A DNA stretch of 64,000 nucleotides from Ornithinicoccus hortensis (GCF_006716185.1 NZ_VFOP01000001.1:992001-1056000), one strand, 5' to 3'. Positions 8,119 to 16,790 are shown, counted from the first letter of the stretch. Made by a program: numbers and translations. Notes: generated by a model not told the origin, from the letters alone.

Positions 8119-8947
8119 CGCGCGGGGCGACCGCCGCCCAGTCCACGGTCAGCTCGCCCAACCGCCACCGGCGGGGTCCGTCCAGCACCGGCCAGCCCTG
8201 TCCGCGCAGGTCCCGGACCGCCGCCTGGAACCGTTGCCGGGCCCCGAACGAGGCGAGCGGCGCGGCGACCTCCCAGGCCCGGTCCAGTGCCCGCATCAGG
8301 TCGTGCACCCGCTCACCGGGGACGTTGCGGTGGATCAGCGCCTTGGGCAGCCGCTCGGCGATCACCGAGGGGTGGTCCAGCCCGGTCAGCCGCCAGGACA
8401 GGCTCAACGTCCGGGGCCGCGCCGCACCGTCGGCGTCCCGCCGGACGTCCACCCAGCTGCTGAGCCGGCCGATCTCGTCGCAGGTGCCCTCCACCAGGAC
8501 CCCGCCGGGGGCCAGCGCCCCGCACACCCGGTCCCACGCCCCCGCGACCTCGTCCTCGTCGTACTGCCGCAGCACGTTGAACGCCCGCACCAGGACCGGG
8601 GCCCGCCCCTGCGGGACCGGCACCTCGAAGCCCCCGTGGGTGAACCGCACGGCGGGCGGATCGGCATACGGCTGGGCGGTGCGCACCCGCTCGGGGTCGA
8701 TCTCGACCCCGACCACCTCGACGTCCGGGCGCACCGCCGCGAGGCGCCGGCGCAGCTCGAGCACGGTCACCGCCGACGCCCCGTAGCCGAGGTCGACCAC
8801 GACCGGCGGTCCGGCGGACCCGCGCAGCACGGGCGCCAGGGAGTGCACCATCCAGCGGTCGACCCGGCGCAACCGGTTGGGATTGGTGGTGCCGCGGGTG
8901 ACCGACCCCACCGGCCGACCCGGCTGCGCTCCGCGGGGACCACTCAC
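8108..8947 (-). CDS. Class I SAM-dependent methyltransferase-like protein
   Basis: A 279-residue protein with the Rossmann SAM-binding loop [20 protein letters not shown], a motif II-like [13 protein letters not shown] and a post-motif [17 protein letters not shown]. The catalytic target is not evident. It is transcribed divergently from mshA. The GTG at 8947 is chosen because TAAGGT lies exactly 7 nt upstream on the minus strand; an upstream in-frame start at 9025 would run through the shared promoter. A conserved actinobacterial neighbour of mshA is plausible, but a role in mycothiol chemistry is only a guess. Confidence 0.8.
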   Translation of the reverse strand: MSGPRGAQPGRPVGSVTRGTTNPNRLRRVDRWMVHSLAPVLRGSAGPPVVVDLGYGASAVTVLELRRRLAAVRPDVEVVGVEIDPERVRTAQPYADPPAVRFTHGGFEVPVPQGRAPVLVRAFNVLRQYDEDEVAGAWDRVCGALAPGGVLVEGTCDEIGRLSSWVDVRRDADGAARPRTLSLSWRLTGLDHPSVIAERLPKALIHRNVPGERVHDLMRALDRAWEVAAPLASFGARQRFQAAVRDLRGQGWPVLDGPRRWRLGELTVDWAAVAPRATG

Positions 8948-8955
8948 CCGGACCA

Positions 8956-8967
8956 CCTTACGTAAGG
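8956..8967. promoter_or_regulatory. Perfect 12-bp palindrome in the mshA divergent promoter
   Basis: CCTTACGTAAGG is a perfect palindrome midway between the divergent methyltransferase and mshA starts. It contains the TAAGGT -10 box of the minus-strand gene. A dimeric regulator bound here would block at least that promoter and could also act on mshA. No cognate regulator is evident nearby. Confidence 0.55.
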
Positions 8968-8985
8968 CGTGCGAGGATATCGGGA

Positions 8986-10332
8986 GTGAGGACGCAGCAC
9001 GCACCCGACGCCGTGCGCGGCGCACAGACCGGCCGCGGGCCGCTGCGCCGCGTCGCGATGATCAGCGTCCACACCTCGCCCCTGGAGCGTCCCGGCACCG
9101 GCGACGCCGGCGGGCTCAACGTCTACGTCGTGGAGACCGCGCGACGGTTGGCCGCACGGGGCACCGAGGTCGAGATCTTCACCCGGGCCACCGACGGGGC
9201 GCTGCCGGAGACGGTGCGGATGGACGACCGGGTGCTGGTGCACCACGTGCCCGCCGGTCCGTTCGAGGGCCTGGGCAAGGACGACCTGCCGGGGCAGTTG
9301 TGCGCCTTCGCGGCCGGCATGATGCGGACGGCCGCGGCCCGGCCCGAGGGGTGGTACGACCTCGTGCACAGCCACTACTGGTTGTCCGGCCAGGTCGGCT
9401 GGTTGTGCGCCGACCGGTGGAACACCCCGCTGGTGCACACCATGCACACCATGGCGCGGGTCAAGAACGCCGGCCTGGCCGAGGGGGACTCCCCGGAGCC
9501 GATGGGCCGGGAGATCGGGGAGGCCCAGGTGGTGCAGGCCGCGAGCGTGCTGGTGGCCAACACCGACCAGGAGGCGCGCCAGCTCGTCGACCTCTACGAC
9601 GCCGACCCGGCAAAGGTCCGGGTCGTCCAGCCGGGCGTGGACCTGCACACCTTCGCACCGGGCGACCAGGCCGCAGCGCGGCGCCGGGTGGGGCTGCCCG
9701 AGGACGCGCTGGTGGTCCAGTTCGTCGGCCGGATCCAGCCGCTGAAGGCCCCTGACGTGCTGCTGCGCGCCGCCGCCGAGCTGGTGCGAGCGTCCCCCGA
9801 CCTGACCGAGCGCCTCGTCGTGCCGGTGCTGGGCGGGCCGTCCGGCAGCGGGCTGGCGCACCCGGAGTCCCTGCAACAGCTCGCCGACGAACTGGGGATG
9901 ACCGAGCGGGTGCGGTTCGTGCCGCCGGTGAGCCGCGCCGAGCTCGCCGACTGGTACCGCGCCGCCGACCTGGTGGCAGTGCCCTCGCACAACGAGTCCT
10001 TCGGCCTGGTGGCCGTGGAGTCGCTGGCCAGCGGCACCCCGGTCGTGGCCGCCCGGGTCGGCGGCCTGCCGGTCGCGGTCGGCGACGGAGGCGTCCTGGT
10101 GGACGGGCACGACCCGGTCCGGTGGGCCGCCGAGCTGGGCAGGTTGCTGGCCGATCCCGGCCTGCGCCAGCAGTTGTCCGCCCGGGCTGTGGTGCACGCC
10201 AAGTCCTTCAGCTGGGAGCACACCGTGGACCAGCTGGAGGAGGTCTACGCGCGGGCCTGCCGGGGTGGCGAGCCCTCCTCGATCGACGGAGCGTCGGCCC
10301 TGCAGGGCATCCCCGCGGCTGTGGTCCCGTGA
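8986..10332 (+). CDS. mshA: D-inositol-3-phosphate N-acetylglucosaminyltransferase (mycothiol step 1)
   Basis: A 448-residue GT4-family glycosyltransferase that joins UDP-GlcNAc and 1-L-myo-inositol 1-phosphate in the first committed step of mycothiol synthesis. MshA-specific features are [20 protein letters not shown] near the N-terminus, [25 protein letters not shown], and the donor-binding EX7E region beginning [19 protein letters not shown]. The start is GTG at 8986. In Mycobacterium the same order, mshA, YbjN-like, phosphoglycerate mutase, senX3, regX3, is seen at Rv0486-Rv0491. The 3' end overlaps the YbjN-like gene by 4 bp. Confidence 0.96.
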   Translation: MRTQHAPDAVRGAQTGRGPLRRVAMISVHTSPLERPGTGDAGGLNVYVVETARRLAARGTEVEIFTRATDGALPETVRMDDRVLVHHVPAGPFEGLGKDDLPGQLCAFAAGMMRTAAARPEGWYDLVHSHYWLSGQVGWLCADRWNTPLVHTMHTMARVKNAGLAEGDSPEPMGREIGEAQVVQAASVLVANTDQEARQLVDLYDADPAKVRVVQPGVDLHTFAPGDQAAARRRVGLPEDALVVQFVGRIQPLKAPDVLLRAAAELVRASPDLTERLVVPVLGGPSGSGLAHPESLQQLADELGMTERVRFVPPVSRAELADWYRAADLVAVPSHNESFGLVAVESLASGTPVVAARVGGLPVAVGDGGVLVDGHDPVRWAAELGRLLADPGLRQQLSARAVVHAKSFSWEHTVDQLEEVYARACRGGEPSSIDGASALQGIPAAVVP

Positions 10333-10865
10333 CCGCCCCGGGCCCGGACGCCGCCCCGGACGCCGCCGAGCGCGTCGTCACCGCCATCCGGGAGTATGCG
10401 CGGGCCGCCGAGCTGGAGTGCGAGGACGGCACCCGCGACGGCGAGCTGGTGCTGACCCTGCCCGGCGAGCGCAAGCTCAAGACGGTGACCTCCCTCGTGG
10501 TCGGCGAGGACCGGTTGAGCGTGCGCGCCTTCGTGGTGCGCAACCCGGACGAGAACCATGAAAAGGTCTACCGCTACCTGTTGCGGCGCAACCTGCGGCT
10601 GCCCGGCCTGGCCTACGCGATCGACCGCTCCGGCGACGTCTTCCTCACCGGCCAGGTGCCCCTCGCCGGCATCGACGAGGACTACCTCGACCACCTGTTC
10701 GGCGCCGTCCTGACCGCCTGCGACGAACCGTTCAACGAGCTGCTGGTCCTGGGCTTCCTGACCTCGATGCGCCGCGAATGGGCCTGGCGCGTCGACCGCG
10801 GGGAGTCCACCGCCAACCTGGAGGCCTTCCGGCACCTCCTGGAGAACCCCCCCGACCCCTCCTGA
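10329..10865 (+). CDS. YbjN-domain protein
   Basis: A 178-residue protein with the YbjN/type III chaperone-like fold: [36 protein letters not shown], then [19 protein letters not shown] and ending near [13 protein letters not shown]. YbjN proteins are thought to act as small chaperone-like stabilisers; the bacterial role is poorly defined. It is coupled to mshA through GTGA and occupies the same position as Rv0487 in Mycobacterium. The IS110 element lies 40 bp beyond its stop, so the transcript may run into the repeat. Confidence 0.88.
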   Translation: MTAPGPDAAPDAAERVVTAIREYARAAELECEDGTRDGELVLTLPGERKLKTVTSLVVGEDRLSVRAFVVRNPDENHEKVYRYLLRRNLRLPGLAYAIDRSGDVFLTGQVPLAGIDEDYLDHLFGAVLTACDEPFNELLVLGFLTSMRREWAWRVDRGESTANLEAFRHLLENPPDPS

Positions 10866-10889
10866 CCGCCCGACGTCGCGCGGTCGCGG

Positions 10890-10905
10890 CTGCAGGATTA
10901 TCGGG
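10890..10905 (+). repeat. Left fragment of the palindromic intergenic repeat, split by the IS
   Basis: Sixteen bases ending TTATCGGG are identical to the start of the intact repeat at 44392. Together with the fragment beyond the right end of the IS, they rebuild a near-perfect palindrome with arms CAGGATTATCGGGT and ACCCGATAATCCTG. The break lies in the loop of the palindrome. Confidence 0.85.
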
Positions 10906-10921
10906 ACGCTCCTATGGACCG

Positions 10922-11983
10922 TCAAGGCCTGATCGGGCCTGCTTCGAGCAGGCGGTAGAGATCGCGAGCGATGTAGCGCTTGAGGCAGCGTGTGATTTCG
11001 CGGTTGGTCTTGCCCTCGGCGGTGCGACGGGTGACGTATTCGCGGGTGGTTTGGTCGTAGTGGATGCGGGAGAGCGCGATGGTGTGCAGTGCCCGGTTGA
11101 GCTGTCGGTCGCCGTACCGGTTGAGGCGGTGTCGGGTGGTGACCTGGCCGCTGTTGGCCGGGATCGGGGCTACGCCGGCGAGCATCGCGAAGGCGGCCTC
11201 GGAGTGGATCCGGCCTGGGTGGGACCAGGCGCACAGCACGGTCGCGGCCACGATCGGCCCGACACCGGGCTGGGCCAGGACGTCGGGGCGCCAGGCCAGC
11301 ACGATCGCCCGGATGGCGTTCTCGTGCTCGGCGGCCTCCTTCGACAGGGCACGTGCCCGCCGGGCCAGGGCGCGCAAGGTCCTGACGGTCGTAGTGGTCT
11401 CCAGGTCCCACGTGGAGTTCAGACGCATTTTCGCCGCGGTCCTGATCATCGCCGGGACCTTCTGGCCGCGGAACCGCTCGCGGATCGGCTCGGGCGCGGC
11501 GATGAGGAGGCTGAACAGCTGGCGTTGGGCGTCGGTGGAGGCGTTGACTGCGGACCGGCGCGCGGCCAGCAGCACCGAGAGCGCCTGGCGGTCCCCGCCA
11601 CTGCGCGGGGTGCCGAGCTTCGCGCGGGACAGTGCTTCGCGGGCGGCGCGGATCGCGTCGAGCGGGTCGGACTTGGCGCCGTTACGTCGCTTAGCGCGTT
11701 CGGGACGGTCGAGCTCGACCACGACCTCCTGGTTGCGCTCGAGGTGCCGGGTCAGGCCGGCGCCGTGCCCGCCGGTGCCTTCGATCGCCCACGCCCGCAG
11801 TGCTGCGTGCTCGTTAGCGAACTCCACCAGTCGGGCATAGCCGTCGGTCGTGGCTTCGACGGTGATCTCCTCAAGCACACCGCCGGTCCGCGCGTCGACC
11901 ACGGCCGCTGAGTGAGTCTGGACGTGGGTGTCGACGCCGATGACGGTATCGACGACGTCACGTAGATCGGTCACACTGGTCAT
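10922..11983 (-). CDS. IS110-family DEDD transposase (bridge-RNA-type recombinase)
   Basis: A 353-residue transposase that appears intact. The N-terminal RuvC-like DEDD domain includes IGVDTHVQTHSAAVVD with the first Asp, AIEGTGGHGAGL with the Glu, and KSDPLDAIRAA with the paired Asp residues. The C-terminal Transposase_20 domain includes AQPGVGPIVAATVLCAWSH, AGVAPIPANSG and YGDRQLNRALHTIALSR, which contains the likely catalytic Ser. The ATG at 11983 is favoured by AAGGAGAG six bases upstream and by the family N-terminus. In-frame codons further upstream would lie in the non-coding end. No frameshift or stop is seen. Confidence 0.95.
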   Translation of the reverse strand: MTSVTDLRDVVDTVIGVDTHVQTHSAAVVDARTGGVLEEITVEATTDGYARLVEFANEHAALRAWAIEGTGGHGAGLTRHLERNQEVVVELDRPERAKRRNGAKSDPLDAIRAAREALSRAKLGTPRSGGDRQALSVLLAARRSAVNASTDAQRQLFSLLIAAPEPIRERFRGQKVPAMIRTAAKMRLNSTWDLETTTTVRTLRALARRARALSKEAAEHENAIRAIVLAWRPDVLAQPGVGPIVAATVLCAWSHPGRIHSEAAFAMLAGVAPIPANSGQVTTRHRLNRYGDRQLNRALHTIALSRIHYDQTTREYVTRRTAEGKTNREITRCLKRYIARDLYRLLEAGPIRP

Positions 11984-12242
11984 GCGTTCTCTCCTTGCCT
12001 GGGAGCGGATGTGGTTCCGGTCCGGGGCGGAGACTCGGCAGGACTGTGATGAGACACGACCGGTGCGTGAACACCGGACGGTCAAGCTCCTGATCAGGCC
12101 AACTGCTCCGACCGGGCCGGGGCCGGCAACCCCAAGCGGACAAGTCCCGAGAAAGGCACAAAGCCAGTCACCCGAAGGGTCACACTCACGGTCACCGACC
12201 AACAGCCCAGCACCATCAGGGCTGCAAAGGGAATCCTCACAG
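11984..12242 (-). ncRNA. Candidate bridge RNA region of the IS110 element
   Basis: The non-coding left end (transposase orientation) is where IS110-group elements encode the bridge RNA that pairs with donor and target DNA. Two stem-loops are visible: CAGCCC/GGGCTG at 12203-12208 and 12219-12224, and CCGGTG/CACCGG at 12060-12065 and 12072-12077. A 10-mer AGTCACCCGA (plus strand) at 12166-12175 is repeated exactly at 12241-12250, across the junction with the target palindrome. It is therefore a good candidate for a target guide. RNA ends and loops were not computed. Confidence 0.55.
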
Positions 12243-12310
12243 TCACCCGATAATCCTGTGCTTCGTAGCAGAACCTTCCCGGGACGAAGCGCCAGGTTCC
12301 GGGGTGGAGC
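12243..12310 (+). repeat. Right fragment of the palindromic intergenic repeat
   Basis: From the IS boundary onward the sequence aligns with the intact copy at 44392-44475. It shows ACCCGATAATCCTG, then a conserved block centred on GAACCTTCCCGGGACGAAG, then GCGCCAGGTT and GGGG-rich DNA ending near GGAGC. Differences are scattered substitutions, so the two copies have diverged. The remaining spacer to the DUF488 gene (12311-12382) shows no gene. Confidence 0.85.
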
Positions 12311-12382
12311 GCCCGGCCACCGGGCCGGACGACCGAGTCCTCCGTATGCCGTGCCGCTGCCGCTCTCGCGGCCGGGAGGGCA

Positions 12383-12928
12383 CTACCCACCGGGCGGATA
12401 GGTCACGACGCCGTCCGGGTCCACGTGGGGCGTCGCGCCCCAGGCGCCGAGTTCGTGTCGGCGCGGGGGAGCCGTGGTGCTCAGGTGCCACACGGTCCAG
12501 CCGCGGGCGACGAGGGTGTTCGAGATGAGCAGCCGGTGACAGCGCCACGGCATGGGTTCGCCGCACATGATGGCGACCCGGTGCTCCCGGGCCAGCTCGC
12601 CCAGCGCGGCCACGCCGGCCTCGTAGGCCGGGGTCAGCGTGTAGTCGGCGTAGTTCTTGAAGCTCTGGTTCTGCCACCCGTCGTTGGCGCCGGCTGGGGC
12701 GTCCGGTTGTCGGGGTCGGCGGCCCGCCAGCTCCGTCAGGTGCCGGTAGCCGATGCCCTCGGCAGTCAGCCAGTCCGGCATGGCGTCGACGCCGAACTGG
12801 GGGCTGCGCCGCGACCCCGGCTGGGCGCGCACGTCCACCAACTGGTCGACCTCCGCGCCGTGCAGGGTCCCCAGGAAGACGTCCTGGGGACAGACCCAGT
12901 GGCCGATGGTCCAGAGCTCGCGGGCCAA
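12383..12928 (-). CDS. DUF488 family protein
   Basis: A 181-residue protein of the DUF488 family. It opens with WTIGHWVCPQDVFLGTL, contains VDVRAQPGSRRSPQFG and the hallmark CGEPMPWRCHRLLIS, a Cys/His motif similar to metal or thiol chemistry sites, and ends with WHLSTTAPPRRHELGAWG. The function is unknown. The start is TTG at 12928, supported by GAGGAGG nine bases upstream; no ATG or GTG fits the family N-terminus. It lies downstream of gpmI on the same strand with a ~50-bp gap and could be co-transcribed. Confidence 0.85.
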   Translation of the reverse strand: MARELWTIGHWVCPQDVFLGTLHGAEVDQLVDVRAQPGSRRSPQFGVDAMPDWLTAEGIGYRHLTELAGRRPRQPDAPAGANDGWQNQSFKNYADYTLTPAYEAGVAALGELAREHRVAIMCGEPMPWRCHRLLISNTLVARGWTVWHLSTTAPPRRHELGAWGATPHVDPDGVVTYPPGG

Positions 12929-12979
12929 AAGTGCCGACCTCCTCGTGGCGGGCCCCCGCGGGGAGGCCCGTGCCGGACG

Positions 12980-14623
12980 TCAGCCCGCGGGCTCGACCAG
13001 GCTGGGCCGGTAGTCGTCCGGGACCTGCAGGCCCAGCAGGGTCAGCAGGGTGGCCGCCAGGTTGCTCAGCCCGGGGGCCTCCACGCCCTCGACGGCCCGC
13101 CAGTCCTGCCCGGAGTAGTCGACGACGTGCAGCGGCACCAGGTTGGTGGAGTGCGCGGTCTTCCACAACGGCCGGCCGTCGTCGTCGGTGCGCGGGGCAC
13201 CGGACTTGTCGCGTTCGACCATGTCCTCGCTGTTGCCGTGGTCGGCGGTGACGACGAGGCAGCCTCCGGCGGCCTTCACCTGACGGGCCAGCCGGCCGAT
13301 CGCCAGGTCGACCGCCTCGACCGCGATGACCGTGGACTCGAAGTTGCCGGTGTGGCCGACCATGTCGCCGCCGGCCAGGTTGGAGCGCAGGAAGGTGTAG
13401 CCGCCCTCCTGCAGCGCCTCGATGACGTAGTCGACGGTCTCGGCCGACTTCATCCACGGCCGCTGGTCGAACTCCACCTGGTCGGAGGGGATGTCGATGT
13501 AGGTCTCGGTGGCCGGGTCGAACGGGTCGGAGCGGTTGCCGTTCCAGAAGTAGGTCATATGGCCGTACTTCTGGGTCTCCGACGCGGCCAGCTGGCGCAA
13601 CCCGGCCCGAGCGATCACCTCGCTCACCGTGTCCTCGATGAGCGGCGGCTGGACCAGCCGGACCGGCGGCATGTTGGTGTCGCCGTCGTAGAGGGTCATG
13701 CCGGCGAAGAGGACGTCGGGCCAGTCGCCCCGGTCGAAGCCGGTGAAGCCGTCGCCCTCCACGAAGGCGCGGGTCAGCTCGATCGCCCGGTCCCCGCGGA
13801 AGTTGAAGATGACCACGGCGTCGCCGTCCCGCACCGGGCCGACCGCTTCGCCGTCCCCGTCGACCACGGTGAACGCACCGAGCAACTGGTCGCTGATGCC
13901 CGGGGTCTCCTCGCGCATCGTGGTGATCGCCTCGTCGGCCGACCCGAACGGCCGGGCGGTGCCCTGCACGTGGGCCTTCCAGCCCTGCTCCACGACACCC
14001 CAGTTCGCCTCGTAGCGGTCCATCGTGGTGACCATGCGGCCGCCCCCGGACGCGATCCGCCAGTCCAGGTCGGTGCCCTCGGTGAGCTCGGCGAGCTTGG
14101 CCTCCAGGTCGGCGACGTAGCGGTGGGCCGTGCGGTCCTCCACGTCGCGACCGTCGAACAGGCCGTGTACCCGCAGCCGGCTCACGCCGTCGGCCTTCGC
14201 GTGCTCCAGGAGCAGCACCAGGTGCTCCCACGAGGAGTGCACGTTGCCGTCGCTGAGCAGCCCGATCAGGTGCAGCTGGGCCCCGTCCTGGCTGGCCTGT
14301 GCGACCACGTCGCGCCAGGCACCCTCCCAGATCTCGCCGTTGGTGACGGCGTCGTCGACCCGCTTGGCCCCCTGCGGGATGATCCGCCCGGCGCCCATCG
14401 TGTTGTGCCCGACCTCGGAGTTGCCCATGTCGCTGTCGCTGGACAGGCCGACGTGGGTGCCGGACCCGAAGATCTCGCGGTAGACCCCCTCCTCGCGCAG
14501 ACCGTCCAGGGTCGGGGTGCGGGCGGTGTGCACCGCGTCGTACTCGTCGCCGGTGCCGACCCCGACACCGTCCATCACCACGAGCACGACGGGGCGGCCA
14601 CTGGCGGCCTCGGCATTCGTCAC
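12980..14623 (-). CDS. gpmI: 2,3-bisphosphoglycerate-independent phosphoglycerate mutase, plant/trypanosomatid-like
   Basis: About 547 residues; interconverts 2- and 3-phosphoglycerate with a Mn-dependent phosphoserine intermediate. Key segments are VVMDGVGVG, the catalytic Ser in SDSDMGNSEVGHNTMGAGR, GLLSDGNVHSS, HGLFDGRD, FFRGDRA-like NFRGDRAIEL, and the metal-binding VTADHGNSEDM. The DMGNSEVGHN form resembles plant and trypanosomatid enzymes more than E. coli GpmM. GTG at 14623 is chosen because GGAGG is six bases upstream; the ATG at 14629 abuts the GGAGG. It lies directly after regX3 on the same strand, where Mycobacterium has the unrelated cofactor-dependent gpm1. Confidence 0.94.
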   Translation of the reverse strand: MTNAEAASGRPVVLVVMDGVGVGTGDEYDAVHTARTPTLDGLREEGVYREIFGSGTHVGLSSDSDMGNSEVGHNTMGAGRIIPQGAKRVDDAVTNGEIWEGAWRDVVAQASQDGAQLHLIGLLSDGNVHSSWEHLVLLLEHAKADGVSRLRVHGLFDGRDVEDRTAHRYVADLEAKLAELTEGTDLDWRIASGGGRMVTTMDRYEANWGVVEQGWKAHVQGTARPFGSADEAITTMREETPGISDQLLGAFTVVDGDGEAVGPVRDGDAVVIFNFRGDRAIELTRAFVEGDGFTGFDRGDWPDVLFAGMTLYDGDTNMPPVRLVQPPLIEDTVSEVIARAGLRQLAASETQKYGHMTYFWNGNRSDPFDPATETYIDIPSDQVEFDQRPWMKSAETVDYVIEALQEGGYTFLRSNLAGGDMVGHTGNFESTVIAVEAVDLAIGRLARQVKAAGGCLVVTADHGNSEDMVERDKSGAPRTDDDGRPLWKTAHSTNLVPLHVVDYSGQDWRAVEGVEAPGLSNLAATLLTLLGLQVPDDYRPSLVEPAG

Positions 14624-14639
14624 GGTCATCCTCCGTCGC

Positions 14640-15323
14640 TCAGGGGGTCTCGAACTTGTAGCCCAGTCCCCGCACCGTGACGATGTGGGTCGGGTTGGCC
14701 GGGTCCGGCTCGATCTTGGAGCGCAGCCGCTTGACGTGCACGTCCAGGGTCTTGGTGTCGCCGACGTAGTCGCTGCCCCACACCCGGTCGATGAGCTGAC
14801 CGCGGGTGAGCACCCGGCCGGCGTTGCGCAGCAGCATCTCCAGCAGCTCGAACTCCTTGAGCGGCAGCGCCAGGTTGGTGCCGTTGACGGTGACCGTATG
14901 CCGTTCCACGTCCATCCGCACGGGCCCGGCCTCGACGGTGGTCGGCAGCAGGTCCTCCGGCTCGCTGAGCCGGCGCAGGACGGCCTTGATCCGGGCCAGC
15001 AGCTCCCGGCCGGAGTAGGGCTTGGTGACGTAGTCGTCGGCGCCGATCTCCAGGCCGACCACCTTGTCCACCTCGCTGTCCTTGGCGGTGAGCATGATGA
15101 CCGGCACGCTGGAGCGTTGCCGCAGCGCACGGCATACGTCCACCCCGGACAGCCCCGGCAGCATCAGGTCGAGCAGCACCAGGTCGGCCCCGCTGCGGTC
15201 GAACTCGGCCAGCGCGTCGGGCCCGGTGGCGGCGACGGCCACCTCGTAGCCCTCCTTGCTCAGCATGTAGGACAACGGGTCGGAGAAGGACTCTTCGTCC
15301 TCCACGACCAGGATGCGGGTCAT
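14640..15323 (-). CDS. regX3: OmpR/PhoB-type response regulator RegX3
   Basis: A 227-residue response regulator. The receiver domain (1-120) has ILVVEDEESF, phospho-acceptor Asp in LVLLDLMLPG, Thr in IMLTAKD and Lys in DDYVTKPYS. The winged-helix DNA-binding domain (~130-225) has LKEFELLEMLLRNAGRVLTR and VHVKRLRSKIE ending GLGYKFETP. It is the partner of the adjacent SenX3 and controls the phosphate-starvation response in actinobacteria. The ATG overlaps the senX3 stop (ATGA). A Shine-Dalgarno (GAGAGG) also precedes it. The PHO-box repeat upstream of phoU is a likely target. Confidence 0.95.
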   Translation of the reverse strand: MTRILVVEDEESFSDPLSYMLSKEGYEVAVAATGPDALAEFDRSGADLVLLDLMLPGLSGVDVCRALRQRSSVPVIMLTAKDSEVDKVVGLEIGADDYVTKPYSGRELLARIKAVLRRLSEPEDLLPTTVEAGPVRMDVERHTVTVNGTNLALPLKEFELLEMLLRNAGRVLTRGQLIDRVWGSDYVGDTKTLDVHVKRLRSKIEPDPANPTHIVTVRGLGYKFETP

Positions 15324-16645
15324 CGGATTACCTCTCGTCCGGTGGAAGCCGATTCGGACCCTACCCGTCCGGGTCCGGCGGTGGGCAGGGGGACCGATCC
15401 GTCGCCGGCGTCGGAGTGCTCGGCCACCCGTGCGACGTCGGACCGGCCGAGCGTGGGCAGCACGGGCCGCTGCGACTCCGGTGGGGCCTTGGCCCCCGCC
15501 GCCCGGTGGTCCTCGACGGCGGGCAACCGGATGGTGAAGGTGGAGCCGTGCCCCTCCTTGCTCCACACCACGACGTCCCCGCCGTGGTTGGCGCAGATGT
15601 GCTTCACGATCGACAGGCCGAGGCCGGTGCCGCCGGTGGAGCGGGAGCGGGCGGCGTCCACCCGGTAGAAGCGCTCGAAGATGCGTTCCTGGTCCTCCCG
15701 GGAGATCCCGGTGCCCTGGTCGCTGACCCCGACCTCGACGATCCCGTCCGGCGCCCGGCGGACCACGACGGTGACCCGGGTGCGGTCGTCGGAGTAGTTG
15801 ATCGCGTTGGCGACCAGGTTGCGGATCGCGGTGACCAGGAGCTCCTTGTCTCCGTAGACCCGAAGGTCCCCATCGCCGTCGGCGGCGGACAGCGTGATCG
15901 TGCGGCTCTGGGCGACCAGGCGGGTCTGCTCGACCGCGAGCCGGGCGCACTCGGGCACGTCGACCACCACCATCTGCTGGTCCTTGTCCGGAGCCTGGAG
16001 CCGGGAGAGTTCGACGATCTCCTGGACCAGGTGGGACAACCGGGTCGTCTCGGACTTCATCCGGCCGGCGAACCGGGTGACGGCCACCGGGTCGTCCGCG
16101 GCGTCCTCGATCGCCTCGGCCAGCAGGGCGATCCCGCCGACCGGGGTCTTCAGCTCGTGGCTGACGTTGACCACGAAGTCGCGGCGCACCTCCTCGACCC
16201 GGTGCGCCTGGGTGCGGTCGTCGACCAGGATCAGGAGCAGGCCGCCGGACAGCGGGGCGACCCGGATGCTGACGACCAGACGTCCGTGACCGAGCGGCCC
16301 GCGGGGCAGCTCCAGCTCGGTCTCCCGGATGACGCCGTCGCCGGCGACCTGCCGCACCAGCTCGCGCAGCTCGGGGTGGCGCAGGTCCTCCCCGCGGACC
16401 AGGCCCAGGGAGACCGCCGACGAGCTCGACTTGAGCACCCGTCCGCCCGCCCCCTCGAGGACCACCGCCCCCGACCGCAGCACGGCCAGCACGTCGGCGA
16501 CGCCGGGGGAGACCGCGGGCGGGGTGGCCTCCGCATCGTCACCCAGGTCCCGGCTGCGTTCGGAGACCCGCACCAGCACGAGGGCGAGGGCACCGAGCAA
16601 CAGCCCGGCGGTCACGCCGAGTGCGGCGGCGGTGAGGGGTGTCAC
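15320..16645 (-). CDS. senX3: Sensor histidine kinase SenX3
   Basis: A 441-residue histidine kinase. One or two N-terminal membrane segments (~5-26) precede a PAS-like domain (~45-140). The H-box FVVNVSHELKTPVG follows, then the catalytic ATPase with N-box VANAINYS, G1 DQGTGIS and G2 GGTGLGLSIVKHI. The ~60-residue tail after the ATPase is low-complexity. It senses phosphate status with PhoU and the Pst transporter in relatives. The GTG start is 6 nt after TAGTCT (16652-16657 on plus), so it is probably leaderless. senX3-regX3-gpmI read as one operon. Confidence 0.94.
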   Translation of the reverse strand: MTPLTAAALGVTAGLLLGALALVLVRVSERSRDLGDDAEATPPAVSPGVADVLAVLRSGAVVLEGAGGRVLKSSSSAVSLGLVRGEDLRHPELRELVRQVAGDGVIRETELELPRGPLGHGRLVVSIRVAPLSGGLLLILVDDRTQAHRVEEVRRDFVVNVSHELKTPVGGIALLAEAIEDAADDPVAVTRFAGRMKSETTRLSHLVQEIVELSRLQAPDKDQQMVVVDVPECARLAVEQTRLVAQSRTITLSAADGDGDLRVYGDKELLVTAIRNLVANAINYSDDRTRVTVVVRRAPDGIVEVGVSDQGTGISREDQERIFERFYRVDAARSRSTGGTGLGLSIVKHICANHGGDVVVWSKEGHGSTFTIRLPAVEDHRAAGAKAPPESQRPVLPTLGRSDVARVAEHSDAGDGSVPLPTAGPGRVGSESASTGREVIR

Positions 16646-16716
16646 GGTTCCAGACTACGGTGGCGACCAGGGCCGAACGTCCTCCGCGCGCGGTTTTCGC
16701 GGGAGCGGCCGACAGT

Positions 16717-16749
16717 GTTCACCTGGCGGCCGTATGGCGTTCACCGCCC
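16717..16749 (+). promoter_or_regulatory. PHO-box-like 11-bp direct repeats
   Basis: Three contiguous 11-bp units are GTTCACCTGGC, GGCCGTATGGC and GTTCACCGCCC. The first and third match the actinobacterial PHO-box unit GTTCACC exactly at its start, with the middle unit degenerate. The site sits in the senX3-phoU divergent region, 41 bp upstream of phoU. It is a probable binding site for the phosphate regulator encoded next door. Confidence 0.75.
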
Positions 16750-16790
16750 GCTGACAGCCTGCTTGCCGGACACCACCCGAGAGGAGCCCC

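Larger units (their letters stand above)
10906..12242 (-). mobile_element. IS110-family insertion sequence
   Basis: A ~1.34-kb element carrying one DEDD-type transposase on the minus strand. It has no long terminal inverted repeats and no obvious target duplication, as expected for IS110. The end after the transposase stop is only ~16 bp, while ~259 bp of non-coding DNA precede the transposase start, matching the IS110-group layout. Boundaries are set by alignment with the uninterrupted repeat at 44.4 kb and are uncertain by a few bases. The element has inserted in the centre of a palindromic intergenic repeat, a target preference known for several IS110 members. Confidence 0.85.
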
